From NCBI GenBank assembly GCA_030267965.1, contig BRYA01000529.1:1-31895 (forward strand): a stretch of DNA of 31,895 nucleotides, given 5' to 3'. This DNA comes from Triparma columacea (Eukaryota; Sar; Bolidophyceae; Parmales; Triparmaceae). The notes beneath the pieces were generated by a model. It had not been told where the DNA came from. It did not search any database and saw nothing but the letters and a program-made list of their open reading frames with translations. The first letter of the stretch is position 1. Each line of letters begins with the position of its first letter. Of this stretch, positions 12,601 to 20,794 are shown in pieces. A program made the translations under genes and the position numbers.

Positions 12601-15385
12601 CTGGGACCTTGAGCCCGAGGAGGAGGAAGTACTTCACCTCGCGAAGGAGCCGAGTGAGAAGAGGGTCAAAGTTGACATGGAGGAGTTGCTGGGCTCCACG
12701 AGGAGCATTCGCTGGGGGCGAGCCGGTACGCAAGAGGGCGTTCTTGAGCTGAGAGGGGGGGAGGGGGGGTGGGGGGTGAGTATATTATTAGGGGGTGGAG
12801 CCGCGCCTCTCGTGAACTGTCTACTTCTTCTCTTCTGGCTCACCTTCTTCTGCGACGACTCCTCTATTGACTGTCCCCACGCCTCGATCTTCATCCTCTC
12901 AAAGTCCGCGAGCTGTCCTAGTAGGCTCGTGTACATTTTGACCGTCTCCCTGGCGTCCTCCCTGTCCAGGACCTTGGAGTCTAGCTTCTTCATCTTCTCC
13001 ATCGGCAGCTTGACGCGCTCCAGGAGCCCTCGGCACCAGGTTAGCGCCCCGGCGATGGGGGGTAGGTTGTTGGCGATCGGAGGGCTGAGCTTGTTCTCCA
13101 CGAAGATCTGGAGGACCTGGGTGACGTCCTCTGCGTACGAGGAGATTAGGGCACCGTGCTTCTTCTCGAGGTCGTCCGCGATTATCGGGCGCCGGACGAG
13201 GGATTCGAAGGAGTCCAGGAGCTTGAACCTGCCGGTGACGGTAGAGCAGTCGTCGAATCCCTGGGTGATTACCGACCCGAGCCTGGGGGGGGGGGGGGGG
13301 GAGCGGAGCGACAGGCGGGGGAGGGGGGTTGGTTAGGATGGTGCGAGGAGCGCGCGTTGGTTGTAAATCCACTCTTGCGTTTCTTCTAGTCCATTTCTCA
13401 CCTGCGCTCCAGCTCCTTGATGCGAGCCCTAAATTCGTAGTAGGTGTCCTCGAATCTTTTCGCGTCTAGGTCCATGATATCGTAGTCCACAGTTTTAATG
13501 GTCTCCACGGCTGCGTTGAAGTCGAAGTAAATCTGGGCCACGGAGGTGGTGAGCGTCTTGCCCTTGGTTCCTCCGACCTCGATTTTGGCGAGCTTGGAGA
13601 ACTGGCTGATGGTCTTGGTAAGGTCCCAAATATCGTGGCACCTCTCGAGGAAGGCGTCTAGCCTGACGAAGACTGCATTGTTCTGCATCCTCCACTGGTT
13701 ATTCGGGCACTCCGTATTTGCCTTTGCCTTGTACTCGAAGAACGTTGCCTTGAACTTCCCGAAAACCTGCACCACCTTCTGGAGCATGTCAATCGCCATC
13801 CTCGTCTCCTCCTGCTCGATCATCTCAAAGACTCTTGAGCCGTTGATGTACTTTTGAGCTTGGCGGATGAGAGTGTTGCATATCTCGCGCATCAGGACGA
13901 CGAGGCGGCCGGGGGTGTTGTAGTAGGCGGAGCCCTTCCAGACGAGGAGGACGAGGTGCATGATTGGGGTGAAGTGGTTGACGAGGTTAGCGAAGCTGGA
14001 CTCGTCCTCGAGCTGCGTGGGGAGGGGGGGGGGGGGNNNNNNNNNNNNNNNNNNNNNNNNNNNNNNNNNNNNNNNNNNNAAAGGGTAGGAGGGGGGGAGG
14101 GGGTCAGCTTAATTACCCATGATGTATCCAGTCTTCCTTCTAATTTCTCACCTTCTCAAACCACGCCCTCAGCGGTTTCAAGAACTTTGAGTTATTCGTG
14201 GCCTCAGCCCTCGCCTGGAAGACCTCCTTGCAGAGCTTCGCGAAGGGGGCATTGTAGGTCGACTTGGCCTGGTCGAGAAACCTGAGGAGTCGGCGGACAC
14301 GCTCAGACTGGAGCTGGTTGAAAATGCTATTGAGGTTCGCGGACTTGCTCTCCCAGAAGTCGAGCTCGTCGAGCGGGCCTGGGTTTGAGGGGTCGTTCAA
14401 GAGCTGCTCGGGCTCCTTCTTCAGCACGCCCTTGATCTGCTTCGTCCATGTGATGAGGCAGCTCTCAAGCTGGTGGACCTTGTCCTTGTGAGTGATCTTG
14501 GGGGCGTCAGCGAGCTCACTGATGTCGTCTACGTTTATGGACATGGACCGCTTTATTATGTCCTCGGGGTCCTCCTTGCTGTCGAGGAGCTGGTGGGTGG
14601 GGGGGAGGGGGAGGGTGGTGGTGCCGGCTACGTTGCCCTGGGTAATTTGGACATTGGCTACGAACTCATTAAAGGTTTGAGTCACGTCTTTGGCGACCAT
14701 CTGTTGAGAGGTGTGGGGGGGGGGGGTTGTGGGGGGGGGGGAGGGGTTGGTTTATTCGCCCTTGGAAGGGGTCGCCCGTCAGTAGCAAAGCATTCCAAAA
14801 CCCTAACTTACCTCCGACCACTGGTCCTGGTTGACCTCGTTGGTAAGCAGCGGTAGGTATACCTCGATCGCCACTCTCGCCATGTGCTCCATCGCGTCCG
14901 CCGTAAGGTCCCCCTGCAGTATTTCCTCCCTATAGTGCTCATCTGAGATTGGCTTGGGCTCAGGCTTGGTTAAGAAGAGGTGGAGGGACTTTAGGGATGC
15001 AGGTGGGGTGGAGGTTATGGTGAGGTTGCTCCGGGCCTCGGAGACGAAAAGAGTGAGGAGGGAGCCGTCGAGGAAGTCGTATATTATGTTCTGAGGGTGA
15101 GGGGAGAGGGGGGGGGGGAGGGGGTTAACCGATTGGGATTGGTAGGGGATTAGGAAGAGGGGAGGAGCGGGGTGGGGGAGAGGGGGGACGGGGGGGGGGG
15201 GAGCGTTGGGGCGCTAGGGAGAGGGAGGGCAAAGGGTAGAGGGCAAAGGGAGGGTGCTTAAGAGGCCTTACCAGCGTGTCCTCGTGCTCGGCAAAAGCCT
15301 GAAATTTATCTGGATTAACGTTCTTGAACGTCGACGTTATCTGCTTAAACACAAAGTCGAGCCTCTCATCGAGCTCGTCGCCCAT
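621..15385 (-). CDS. Outer-arm axonemal dynein heavy chain, beta type (DNAH9/11/17 and ODA4 group), 9 exons
   Basis: Motor subunit of the flagellar outer dynein arm; it hydrolyses ATP to slide doublet microtubules. Exons in transcript order: 15385-15272, 15090-14812, 14700-14152, 14012-13402, 13282-12844, 12748-12158, 12025-11546, 11445-10954, 10862-621. All introns read GT-AG and the frame is kept, giving about 4598 aa, normal for the family. The ATG at 15383-15385 opens exon 1. The N-terminal tail (DHC_N1) is followed by the linker. Four P-loops are intact: AAA1 GPAGTGKT (residue about 1930), AAA2 GPAGAGKT (2232), AAA3 GGAGTGKT (2564) and AAA4 GVGGSGKQ (2909). The AAA1 Walker B reads CFDEFNRI. 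The coiled-coil stalk with its microtubule-binding tip spans about 3137-3447, then come AAA5, AAA6 and a full C-terminal domain ending LAGVAILLDIQ. The tail (for example YYNTPGRLVVLMREICN) and the sequence before AAA1 (LDTKKNIFPRFYF) fit the beta class better than the gamma class. The subclass is by eye. Confidence 0.95.
12110..12143. repeat. 17-bp perfect tandem duplication inside dynein intron 6
   Basis: The unit GCACTTGGCATTTCGCC occurs twice back to back within the intron at 12026-12157. With both units the intron is 132 nt, a multiple of three, and carries no in-frame stop. Confidence 0.95.
14037..14079. other. Assembly gap (43 N)
   Basis: A run of N follows directly on a G homopolymer (about 14021-14036). 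It lies wholly inside dynein intron 3 (14013-14151), so no coding base is lost. The true gap length is unknown. Confidence 0.95.
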
Positions 15386-15518
15386 TTTGGCGTGAAAAGG
15401 TCAAGGGTGAAGGTCTTGGACAACGACACAGCGCCCCTTCAAATAGTTTGGGATGCCCTCCCCATTCCCGGACTCTCTTTCTTCCCAATTCCAATCTTTT
15501 CAAGGATTCACAAACACC
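15386..15518. promoter_or_regulatory. Short divergent promoter region between dynein heavy chain and VPS23
   Basis: Only 133 bp separate the ATG of the dynein gene (- strand) from the ATG of VPS23 (+ strand). Both 5' UTRs and both core promoters must fit here or overlap the neighbour. I see no clear TATA box. This is a positional inference. Confidence 0.5.
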
Positions 15519-16829
15519 ATGAGATCAGCTATCGAGCAGAACATAATCTCGTAAGTATCTCTCTTCCTCATAATTCCTCCATCTTCCCCTTGTCTTCCCT
15601 TCAAACCTCTCCCTTCCCATTTTCCTCACCCCTCCCCCCTCGCTGTTCTCGTGTTGTTTCCCTATTCTCTTTTCCTCTCTCCTCCCATTAGTTTAATCTC
15701 CCCTCTCCCCTACGCTGATCCCTCCCATGTATCCTCCGCCGTGTCATCCTTAATATCATCCTACCGTTCTCTCGTTCCATCTCCCACAACTCTTTACACT
15801 CCCTCTCCCCAAACCCTTCTTACCCTATCAGGTACCATACCAATAACATACAAAGGAGCGACTTACAACATACCCGTAGACATATACATCCCCTACCCCT
15901 ACCCCAGCCAGCCCCCCAAAGTCTACGTTCGTCCTACCCCTCAAATGTCGATAAAGCCTAACCACGGACATGTTGACGCTGAGGGACTGCTTTACTCACC
16001 GTACCTTAGCTCGTGGGGACCGAGGGGGGGGAGGGAGAGGACGCTGGGGGGACTTGTTAGTGAGGCTAGAGCTATATTCGGTGCAGAGCCACCTGTTTAC
16101 GCAACCGGAGGAGGAGGAGGGGGAGGGGGGAGAAGTACGGTTAGATCAGGACCACCATCATACGGTGAGGTCGCAGGTGGAGGTGGAGGAGGAGGTGGTG
16201 GTGGTCAGATCTCGCGGCAACCACCACGGTACGACAGCGCCGTTGTAGGTGAGGTTGGAGGAAGGACAGGTGTGAGTACAACGACAACGACGGCGGCGGC
16301 GGCGGGAAGGGGGACGACGGGGGGGACGGTTTTGGAGAGACTAACGGGCAAGATCCAGATGAAGGTCCAGGGGGTCTTCAACGAGCTTAGGACTAAGATG
16401 GAAGACGAACTCAAGGTTCAGGCTGGACTTACAGCAAACGGGGAGGCTGTCGGTAGGCAGATGGGGGAGCTTGGTAGGATGAAAACACTGATCGAGACAG
16501 CAGTTTCAGACGTTAAGGAAAGGAGGAGGGTCCTAGAGGAGAGGGTAGATAAGCGTAACCGTGAAGCCTCCGCTGGGACTAAGGTTAACGTTGACGACCT
16601 CGTTAAAGGTGTTGACGCAAACAGCGAGAAGGCACTAGAGCTCGCGGCGGGGGTCGCGGCGGGGGAGGACCTTGTTTACTACATCGATAGAGCGCTGATC
16701 GCGGGAGGGGGGGATGTGGAGGAAGGGATGAGAGAGGTTAGGAGGACGGCTAGACAACAGTTTTTGAAGAAAGCTTGGCTCAGGAAAATTGGGAAGGGGA
16801 CGGGGGGAGAGGGGTGGGAACTTAGATGA
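15519..16829 (+). CDS. ESCRT-I subunit VPS23/TSG101 (UEV domain plus steadiness box), 2 exons
   Basis: Binds ubiquitinated cargo and recruits ESCRT machinery at endosomes. Exon 1 is 15519-15550 (ATG in CACCATGAG; donor GTAAGT at 15551). Exon 2 is 15692-16829, after acceptor TTAG 15688-15691. The junction keeps frame (TC|T, Ser) and gives 389 aa. Residues about 1-150 form a UEV domain with the family signatures LSGTIPITYKG, TYNIPV, PPKVYVRPT, MSIKPNHGHVDAEG and YLSSW. A Gly-rich linker (about 150-215) follows, then a predicted coiled coil (about 225-300). The C-terminal steadiness box (about 318-380) contains LVYYIDRAL and RRTARQQFLKKAWLRK. Total length matches TSG101. The linker carries PPSY and PPRY, and the end of the UEV carries PPVY. 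Divergent with the dynein gene. The exon 1 call rests on phase and splice-site fit. Confidence 0.92.
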
Positions 16830-16834
16830 TATGT

Positions 16835-16890
16835 GCATGCAAGGGGGGGAGGGGAGGGGGGAAGGTGAAAGAGGAGAGGGAATGGCGAGA
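16835..16890 (+). other. G-rich 3' flank of VPS23
   Basis: Starting about 12 bases beyond the TGA stop is a purine tract with several runs of 4-7 G (about 16842-16862) and a weaker AG-rich continuation. On the transcribed sense strand it could form a G-quadruplex. The 290-bp spacer to HSBP1 (16830-17119) holds nothing else I can name, apart from a matching C-rich tract at 17004-17085 that is G-rich on the HSBP1 sense strand. Confidence 0.5.
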
Positions 16891-17119
16891 AATATGAAGC
16901 GGAAATAGTCGTTTTATAAGCCTAAGGCGGATGGATATTATTCTCCCCCCTCTAGCGAAGCCGTCCGTTACGTTCCGGAGCCTCTCGAAATGCAGATTTA
17001 CCTCCCACCCACCCACCCCCCCCCCTCAACTCTTGGTCGTCCCTCCGCCATGCAATCCCCCCCCCTCCCTACTCTTACTTCCCCTCGTTCTTTGCCTCCT
17101 CCTTCTACTGCATTCTTGA

Positions 17120-17383
17120 TCAACTGTTCTTAGTCTCCTCCTTCTCCCCCTGTCCCTCCACCCCAGCCTGTTCCATAAGTTCCCCAATGCTCCTCTCAAG
17201 GTCGTCAATCCTACCACCCATCTCATCTATCCTACCAATGATCGCGTCAGACATCTGGGTGAAACGGGACTGCATCTGAGTTAAGAGGGACTGAACGAAC
17301 AGGGTGAGGTCCTGGGAGTTTGTGGGGGCACCCTCAGCGTCCTCAGATGTTGGGGGGGGGGATGATAACTCGGATGATGCCAT
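17120..17383 (-). CDS. Heat shock factor-binding protein 1-like (HSBP1)
   Basis: A complete 87-aa single-exon gene with ATG at 17381-17383. Residues about 24-75 match the HSBP1 core: [18 protein letters not shown], then [20 protein letters not shown], then LMEQAG. The segment is a heptad coiled coil, which in HSBP1 forms trimers. HSBP1 is known to bind the trimerisation coiled coil of HSF1 and damp the heat-shock response; the protein is also linked to WASH-complex assembly. The N-terminal 23 residues are Ser/Pro-rich and the last 12 are charged, both variable in the family. Convergent with VPS23 and tail-to-head with the ankyrin-MYND array. Length fits the family (about 76-90 aa). Confidence 0.92.
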   Translation of the reverse strand: MASSELSSPPPTSEDAEGAPTNSQDLTLFVQSLLTQMQSRFTQMSDAIIGRIDEMGGRIDDLERSIGELMEQAGVEGQGEKEETKNS

Positions 17384-17832
17384 TTTTTGGGGGGGGAAGG
17401 TCTTTGGATTTTGTTTGTGGAAAGCGTTGCGCGCTGTGGGGGGGAGGAAAGGGGAGGGGTGAAGGGGAGGGTGTTGAAGAGGTTGTTAGTTGTTTGTGGA
17501 GGGGAGGGTCGTGTTTGTATTCGAGGGTTGAGTGTTTGTTTGAGTTGTATGGCTAAGTTATTTGATATGTGATTGTTTGTATGGTGTATAGTAGTAATAT
17601 AGTGTTTGTATATGTGTTGTAGTGTAGTAGTGTTTGAAATTGAGTTCAAAAGGCTTCTCACTTTGATTTTGATTGAAATCTTCCCATTTTTCGACTTTCG
17701 AGATTCCAAGTCCTTTCTTTGCCCCGTGATTTAATTGTATATCTTGTCGTTGATAATGAAAATATTTTTACGCCATTTACAACACTAAATTACGTCTCGT
17801 TCTCGTCTGCCTCTACACCCCAAATCCTGTGT
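17384..17832. other. Intergenic region upstream of HSBP1; GT-rich low complexity, no gene seen
   Basis: This 449-bp spacer holds the presumed HSBP1 promoter and the 3' flank of the first ankyrin-MYND gene. It begins with G-rich runs (about 17388-17475), passes into a TG/GTA-rich low-complexity stretch (about 17475-17640), and ends AT-rich. A frame open across most of it on the - strand (17281-17709) is a low-complexity shadow. It has no similarity to the spacers between the ankyrin-MYND copies. Confidence 0.6.
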
Positions 17833-19005
17833 TCACTTCTTCTTACCCCTACTATTCTTGCCCTTCTTGCCCTTCTTACCATTCTTCCCCATCGCAACTG
17901 CTCCTTCCGCTACTCCCACATCCGCTACTCCCACATCCGCTTCTCCCGCCGCCACTCCCTTCCCTGTCTTGGATCTTTTCTTGACCATCGCCTCGCTCTC
18001 CCCGCTTTCGTTCAACGGTCCCCTGCATTGCACCCTGTGCTCCCTCCAGTGCTTGACCTGGCACTCCCTCGAGCAGTAGGCGACGTTGCGACAGGGACAC
18101 ATTAGGAGCTTGTCGCGAGACTTAGCAGTTAGAGCCTCGCAAACGAAGCAACAGAAGGGACGGCCTTGAAGGTAATGTTTCGTGATGTTGGTGATTATAG
18201 GATCTTTGAGATGATGGTATAAATTGAATTTGTCTTGAAGTACGTCGGAATCGGGCTTTCCGAGATGAAGAAATGTTACGAACATCTTTATTGCGACATC
18301 TCTACTAAGCCTAGGGTGTTCTCCTTTGCACGCTGGTAGGAGGCAATGAATAAACACAATATCCACGTCGTTGGTGGTTGGAATAGCACCGCGCGCTAAA
18401 AACAGCCTACATAAGTCATGTGCTCCATAATCCATAGCAAAAGTAAGTGGTGAAGCAACATCTCCATCAAGGGTAACCACAGTCTTGTTCACATTTGCTC
18501 CATGATCGAGAAGAGCTATGGCCTGATCAATGTGTCCCATAGTAGTAGCATGTATCAACAGGTTGGAAAAGTTTTTCATCACCCCTTCGAATTGTAGGTC
18601 CATATTAGGGTCAAGTCCATGTTCTAAGAGCAATCTCAAGATTGTTGAATTGTCACTACTCCTCATTGACATACCTGCGGCCATGTCCATGGCTTCATTG
18701 TTGTCGAAGCCAGCCTCTAAGGTAAGCTTGACCATCTCAACATTATCGTGAAGAGAGGCGCTTGTGAGGACTGAATGTACCGTCCGTTCCTCATCAACAT
18801 GTGTCACAACATCCTCTATATAAGCGCCTAACAAAACCTCAGGACCATGTTCCTTGGCATACCCCTTGATGCGATCCCATTCTTGCTCATAAGCCAAGTG
18901 TATGCACAACTGCTGACCGAATGTCAAATCGTCCCAACTAGATACTGCCACATTTGTGGTCTCTGATGAATTGTGTGACGATTGTACCTCTGATTGCGAT
19001 TCCAT
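17833..19005 (-). CDS. Ankyrin-repeat MYND zinc-finger protein, array copy 1
   Basis: A complete, intronless 390-aa frame; ATG at 19003-19005. Residues about 90-230 hold ankyrin-like repeats (NVEMVKLTLEAGFDNNEA, ILRLLLEHGLDPNMD, HIDQAIALLDHGANVNK, DLCRLFLARGAIPTTND). Residues about 285-328 form a MYND-type zinc finger (CFVC, MCPCR, YCSRECQVKHWREHRVQC). The C-terminus is a Lys/Gly-rich tail (GKKGKKGKNSRGKKK) that could be nuclear or nucleolar targeting. MYND fingers bind proline-rich peptides and ankyrin repeats bind proteins, so a scaffold or regulator is likely; substrate and pathway are unknown. It is the most diverged of the three copies in the MYND and tail and carries an extra Asp-Val-Gly-Val-Ala tandem repeat. 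Confidence 0.93.
   Translation of the reverse strand: MESQSEVQSSHNSSETTNVAVSSWDDLTFGQQLCIHLAYEQEWDRIKGYAKEHGPEVLLGAYIEDVVTHVDEERTVHSVLTSASLHDNVEMVKLTLEAGFDNNEAMDMAAGMSMRSSDNSTILRLLLEHGLDPNMDLQFEGVMKNFSNLLIHATTMGHIDQAIALLDHGANVNKTVVTLDGDVASPLTFAMDYGAHDLCRLFLARGAIPTTNDVDIVFIHCLLPACKGEHPRLSRDVAIKMFVTFLHLGKPDSDVLQDKFNLYHHLKDPIITNITKHYLQGRPFCCFVCEALTAKSRDKLLMCPCRNVAYCSRECQVKHWREHRVQCRGPLNESGESEAMVKKRSKTGKGVAAGEADVGVADVGVAEGAVAMGKNGKKGKKGKNSRGKKK
17906..17950. repeat. 15-bp tandem repeat in the tail of ankyrin-MYND copy 1
   Basis: TCCGCTACTCCCACA occurs twice exactly, followed by a third degenerate unit. It encodes repeated ADVGV-like pentapeptides absent from the other two copies, so it expanded after duplication. 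Confidence 0.9.
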
Positions 19006-19349
19006 TTTTTGAGCGAACCTGCCCCTAATTTGAATTTATAGCGAAAAATTACGATGTGAAACTTATATACAAAGCCTTGAAGCTACTTCACTTAGGCAGA
19101 AGTGTCGTGTAGGTGCTAATATTGGAGTCCACCTGTGAGAAAGTTTCTTCTTGGAAGCAGGAGGGGACAAATTAGTTGGAGAAATATGAAATTGTTCATT
19201 GCATTCTCACGCTAATCGTAATAAAAAATAAGCAATTTGATGTACATCGAATTCTAAAAATTCCTTTTAGCCGCCGCATTACTGTATTGTTTCGTTCACT
19301 TCTTCTTACCCCTACCCTTCTTCCCCTTCTTGCCATTCTTCCCCGTCGC
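18949..19349. repeat. 401-bp direct repeat, copy A
   Basis: Identical by eye to 20394-20794 (offset exactly 1445 bp). It covers the first codons of array copy 1, the whole 290-bp spacer (19006-19295) and the last codons of copy 2. It ends on both sides at the first mismatches with its twin. The spacer must contain the promoter of copy 1 and the 3' end of copy 2. Confidence 0.92.
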
Positions 19350-20450
19350 AACTGCTCCTTCCGCTACTCCCACCGCCGTTGCTCCCGCCGCCGCTCCCTT
19401 CCCTGTCTTGTGCCTCCCCTTGACCATTGCCTCGCTCTCCCCCCTTTCGTTCAGCGGGCCCCCGCACTGCACCTTGTGCTTCTTCCAGTGTTTCATCTGA
19501 CACTCCTGAGAGCAGTAAGCGACAGTGCGACAGGGACACATATGGAGCTTGTCGCGCTCCTTGGCGGTGAGAGCCTCGCAAACCTCGCAGCAGAAGGGAC
19601 GGCCTTGAAGGTAATGTTTCGTGATGTTGGTGATTGTAGGATCGCGATAGTAATCCTTCAAATAATTGAATTTGTCTTGAAGTACGTCGGAATCGGGCTT
19701 TCCGAGATGAAGAAATGTTACGAACATCTTTATTGCGACATCTCTACTAAGCCTAGGGTTTTCTCCTTTGCATGCTTGGAGGCAATGCTCAAACAAAATA
19801 TCCACGTCGTTGGTGGTTGGGATAGCACCGCGCGTGAGAAACAGCCTGCATATGTCGTGTGCTCCAAAAGCGAAAGCACTAGTAAGTGGTGAAAGAACAC
19901 CTCCACTTGTAGGGTGAACCATTATCTTGTTCACATTTGCTCCATGATCGAGAAGTGCTATGGCCTGATCAATGTGTCCCCTTCCAGCAGTAGCAAGCAT
20001 CAAAAGGTTGGGGTAAAAGTCTTCCACTACCCCTTCGACTTGTAGGTCCATATTAGGGTCAAGTCCATGTTCTAAGAGCAATCTCAAGATTGTTGAATTG
20101 GCACTATTCTGCATTGATGTTTGTGTGTGTGCGGCCCAGTACATGGCTTCCTTGTTGTTGAAGCCGGCCTCCAAGGTAAGCTTGACCATCTCAATATTTT
20201 GGCAATGAGAGGCGAAGGAGAGGACTGAAACTACCCTCCCTTCATCCTCATCAATATGCATTATATAAGCGCCTAACAAAACCTCAGGACCATGTTCCTT
20301 GGCATACCCCTTGATGCGATCCCAGTCTTGCTCATCGGCCCACTCTATGCACAACTGCTGACCATCTGTCAAATCGTCCCTACTATGTACTGTCACATTT
20401 GTGGTCTCTGATGAATTGTGTGACGATTGTACCTCTGATTGCGATTCCAT
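19296..20450 (-). CDS. Ankyrin-repeat MYND zinc-finger protein, array copy 2
   Basis: A complete intronless 384-aa frame with ATG at 20448-20450. The architecture is that of its neighbours. A short N-terminal segment begins MESQSEVQSSHNSSETTNV, shared with copy 1. Ankyrin-like repeats follow at about 75-230 (NIEMVKLTLEAGFNNKEA, ILRLLLEHGLDPNMD, HIDQAIALLDHGANVNK). The MYND finger (CEVCEA, MCPCR, YCSQECQMKHWKKHKVQC) is about residues 280-325, and the Lys-rich tail is shorter. The MYND region is almost base-for-base that of copy 3, while the N-terminus and upstream DNA are those of copy 1. Copy 2 thus looks like a mosaic. The function is unknown beyond protein binding inferred from the domains. 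Confidence 0.93.
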   Translation of the reverse strand: MESQSEVQSSHNSSETTNVTVHSRDDLTDGQQLCIEWADEQDWDRIKGYAKEHGPEVLLGAYIMHIDEDEGRVVSVLSFASHCQNIEMVKLTLEAGFNNKEAMYWAAHTQTSMQNSANSTILRLLLEHGLDPNMDLQVEGVVEDFYPNLLMLATAGRGHIDQAIALLDHGANVNKIMVHPTSGGVLSPLTSAFAFGAHDICRLFLTRGAIPTTNDVDILFEHCLQACKGENPRLSRDVAIKMFVTFLHLGKPDSDVLQDKFNYLKDYYRDPTITNITKHYLQGRPFCCEVCEALTAKERDKLHMCPCRTVAYCSQECQMKHWKKHKVQCGGPLNERGESEAMVKGRHKTGKGAAAGATAVGVAEGAVATGKNGKKGKKGRGKKK

Positions 20451-20794
20451 TTTTTGAGCGAACCTGCCCCTAATTTGAATTTATAGCGAAAAATTACGAT
20501 GTGAAACTTATATACAAAGCCTTGAAGCTACTTCACTTAGGCAGAAGTGTCGTGTAGGTGCTAATATTGGAGTCCACCTGTGAGAAAGTTTCTTCTTGGA
20601 AGCAGGAGGGGACAAATTAGTTGGAGAAATATGAAATTGTTCATTGCATTCTCACGCTAATCGTAATAAAAAATAAGCAATTTGATGTACATCGAATTCT
20701 AAAAATTCCTTTTAGCCGCCGCATTACTGTATTGTTTCGTTCACTTCTTCTTACCCCTACCCTTCTTCCCCTTCTTGCCATTCTTCCCCGTCGC
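20394..20794. repeat. 401-bp direct repeat, copy B
   Basis: Twin of 18949-19349. It covers the first codons of array copy 2, the spacer 20451-20740 and the last codons of copy 3. No mismatch was found over 401 bases, including 290 non-coding ones. Confidence 0.92.

Noticed and set aside
14700..14760. G-run cluster as a regulatory G-quadruplex
   Set aside because: It falls where intron acceptor tracts are expected for the minus-strand gene, so splicing already explains it.
15125..15385. Stand-alone 86-aa protein from dynein exon 1 read-through
   Set aside because: The tail after residue 38 is Pro-rich intron translation; a GTAAG donor at 15271 splices to exon 2 in frame.
17281..17709. 142-aa - strand frame upstream of HSBP1
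   Set aside because: Low-complexity Thr/Pro/His translation of GT-rich DNA, in a different frame from HSBP1, with no domain.
19176..19892. 238-aa + strand frame and its near copy at 20621-21115
   Set aside because: Antisense to the ankyrin-MYND genes, starts on TTG, and is duplicated only because the array is duplicated.
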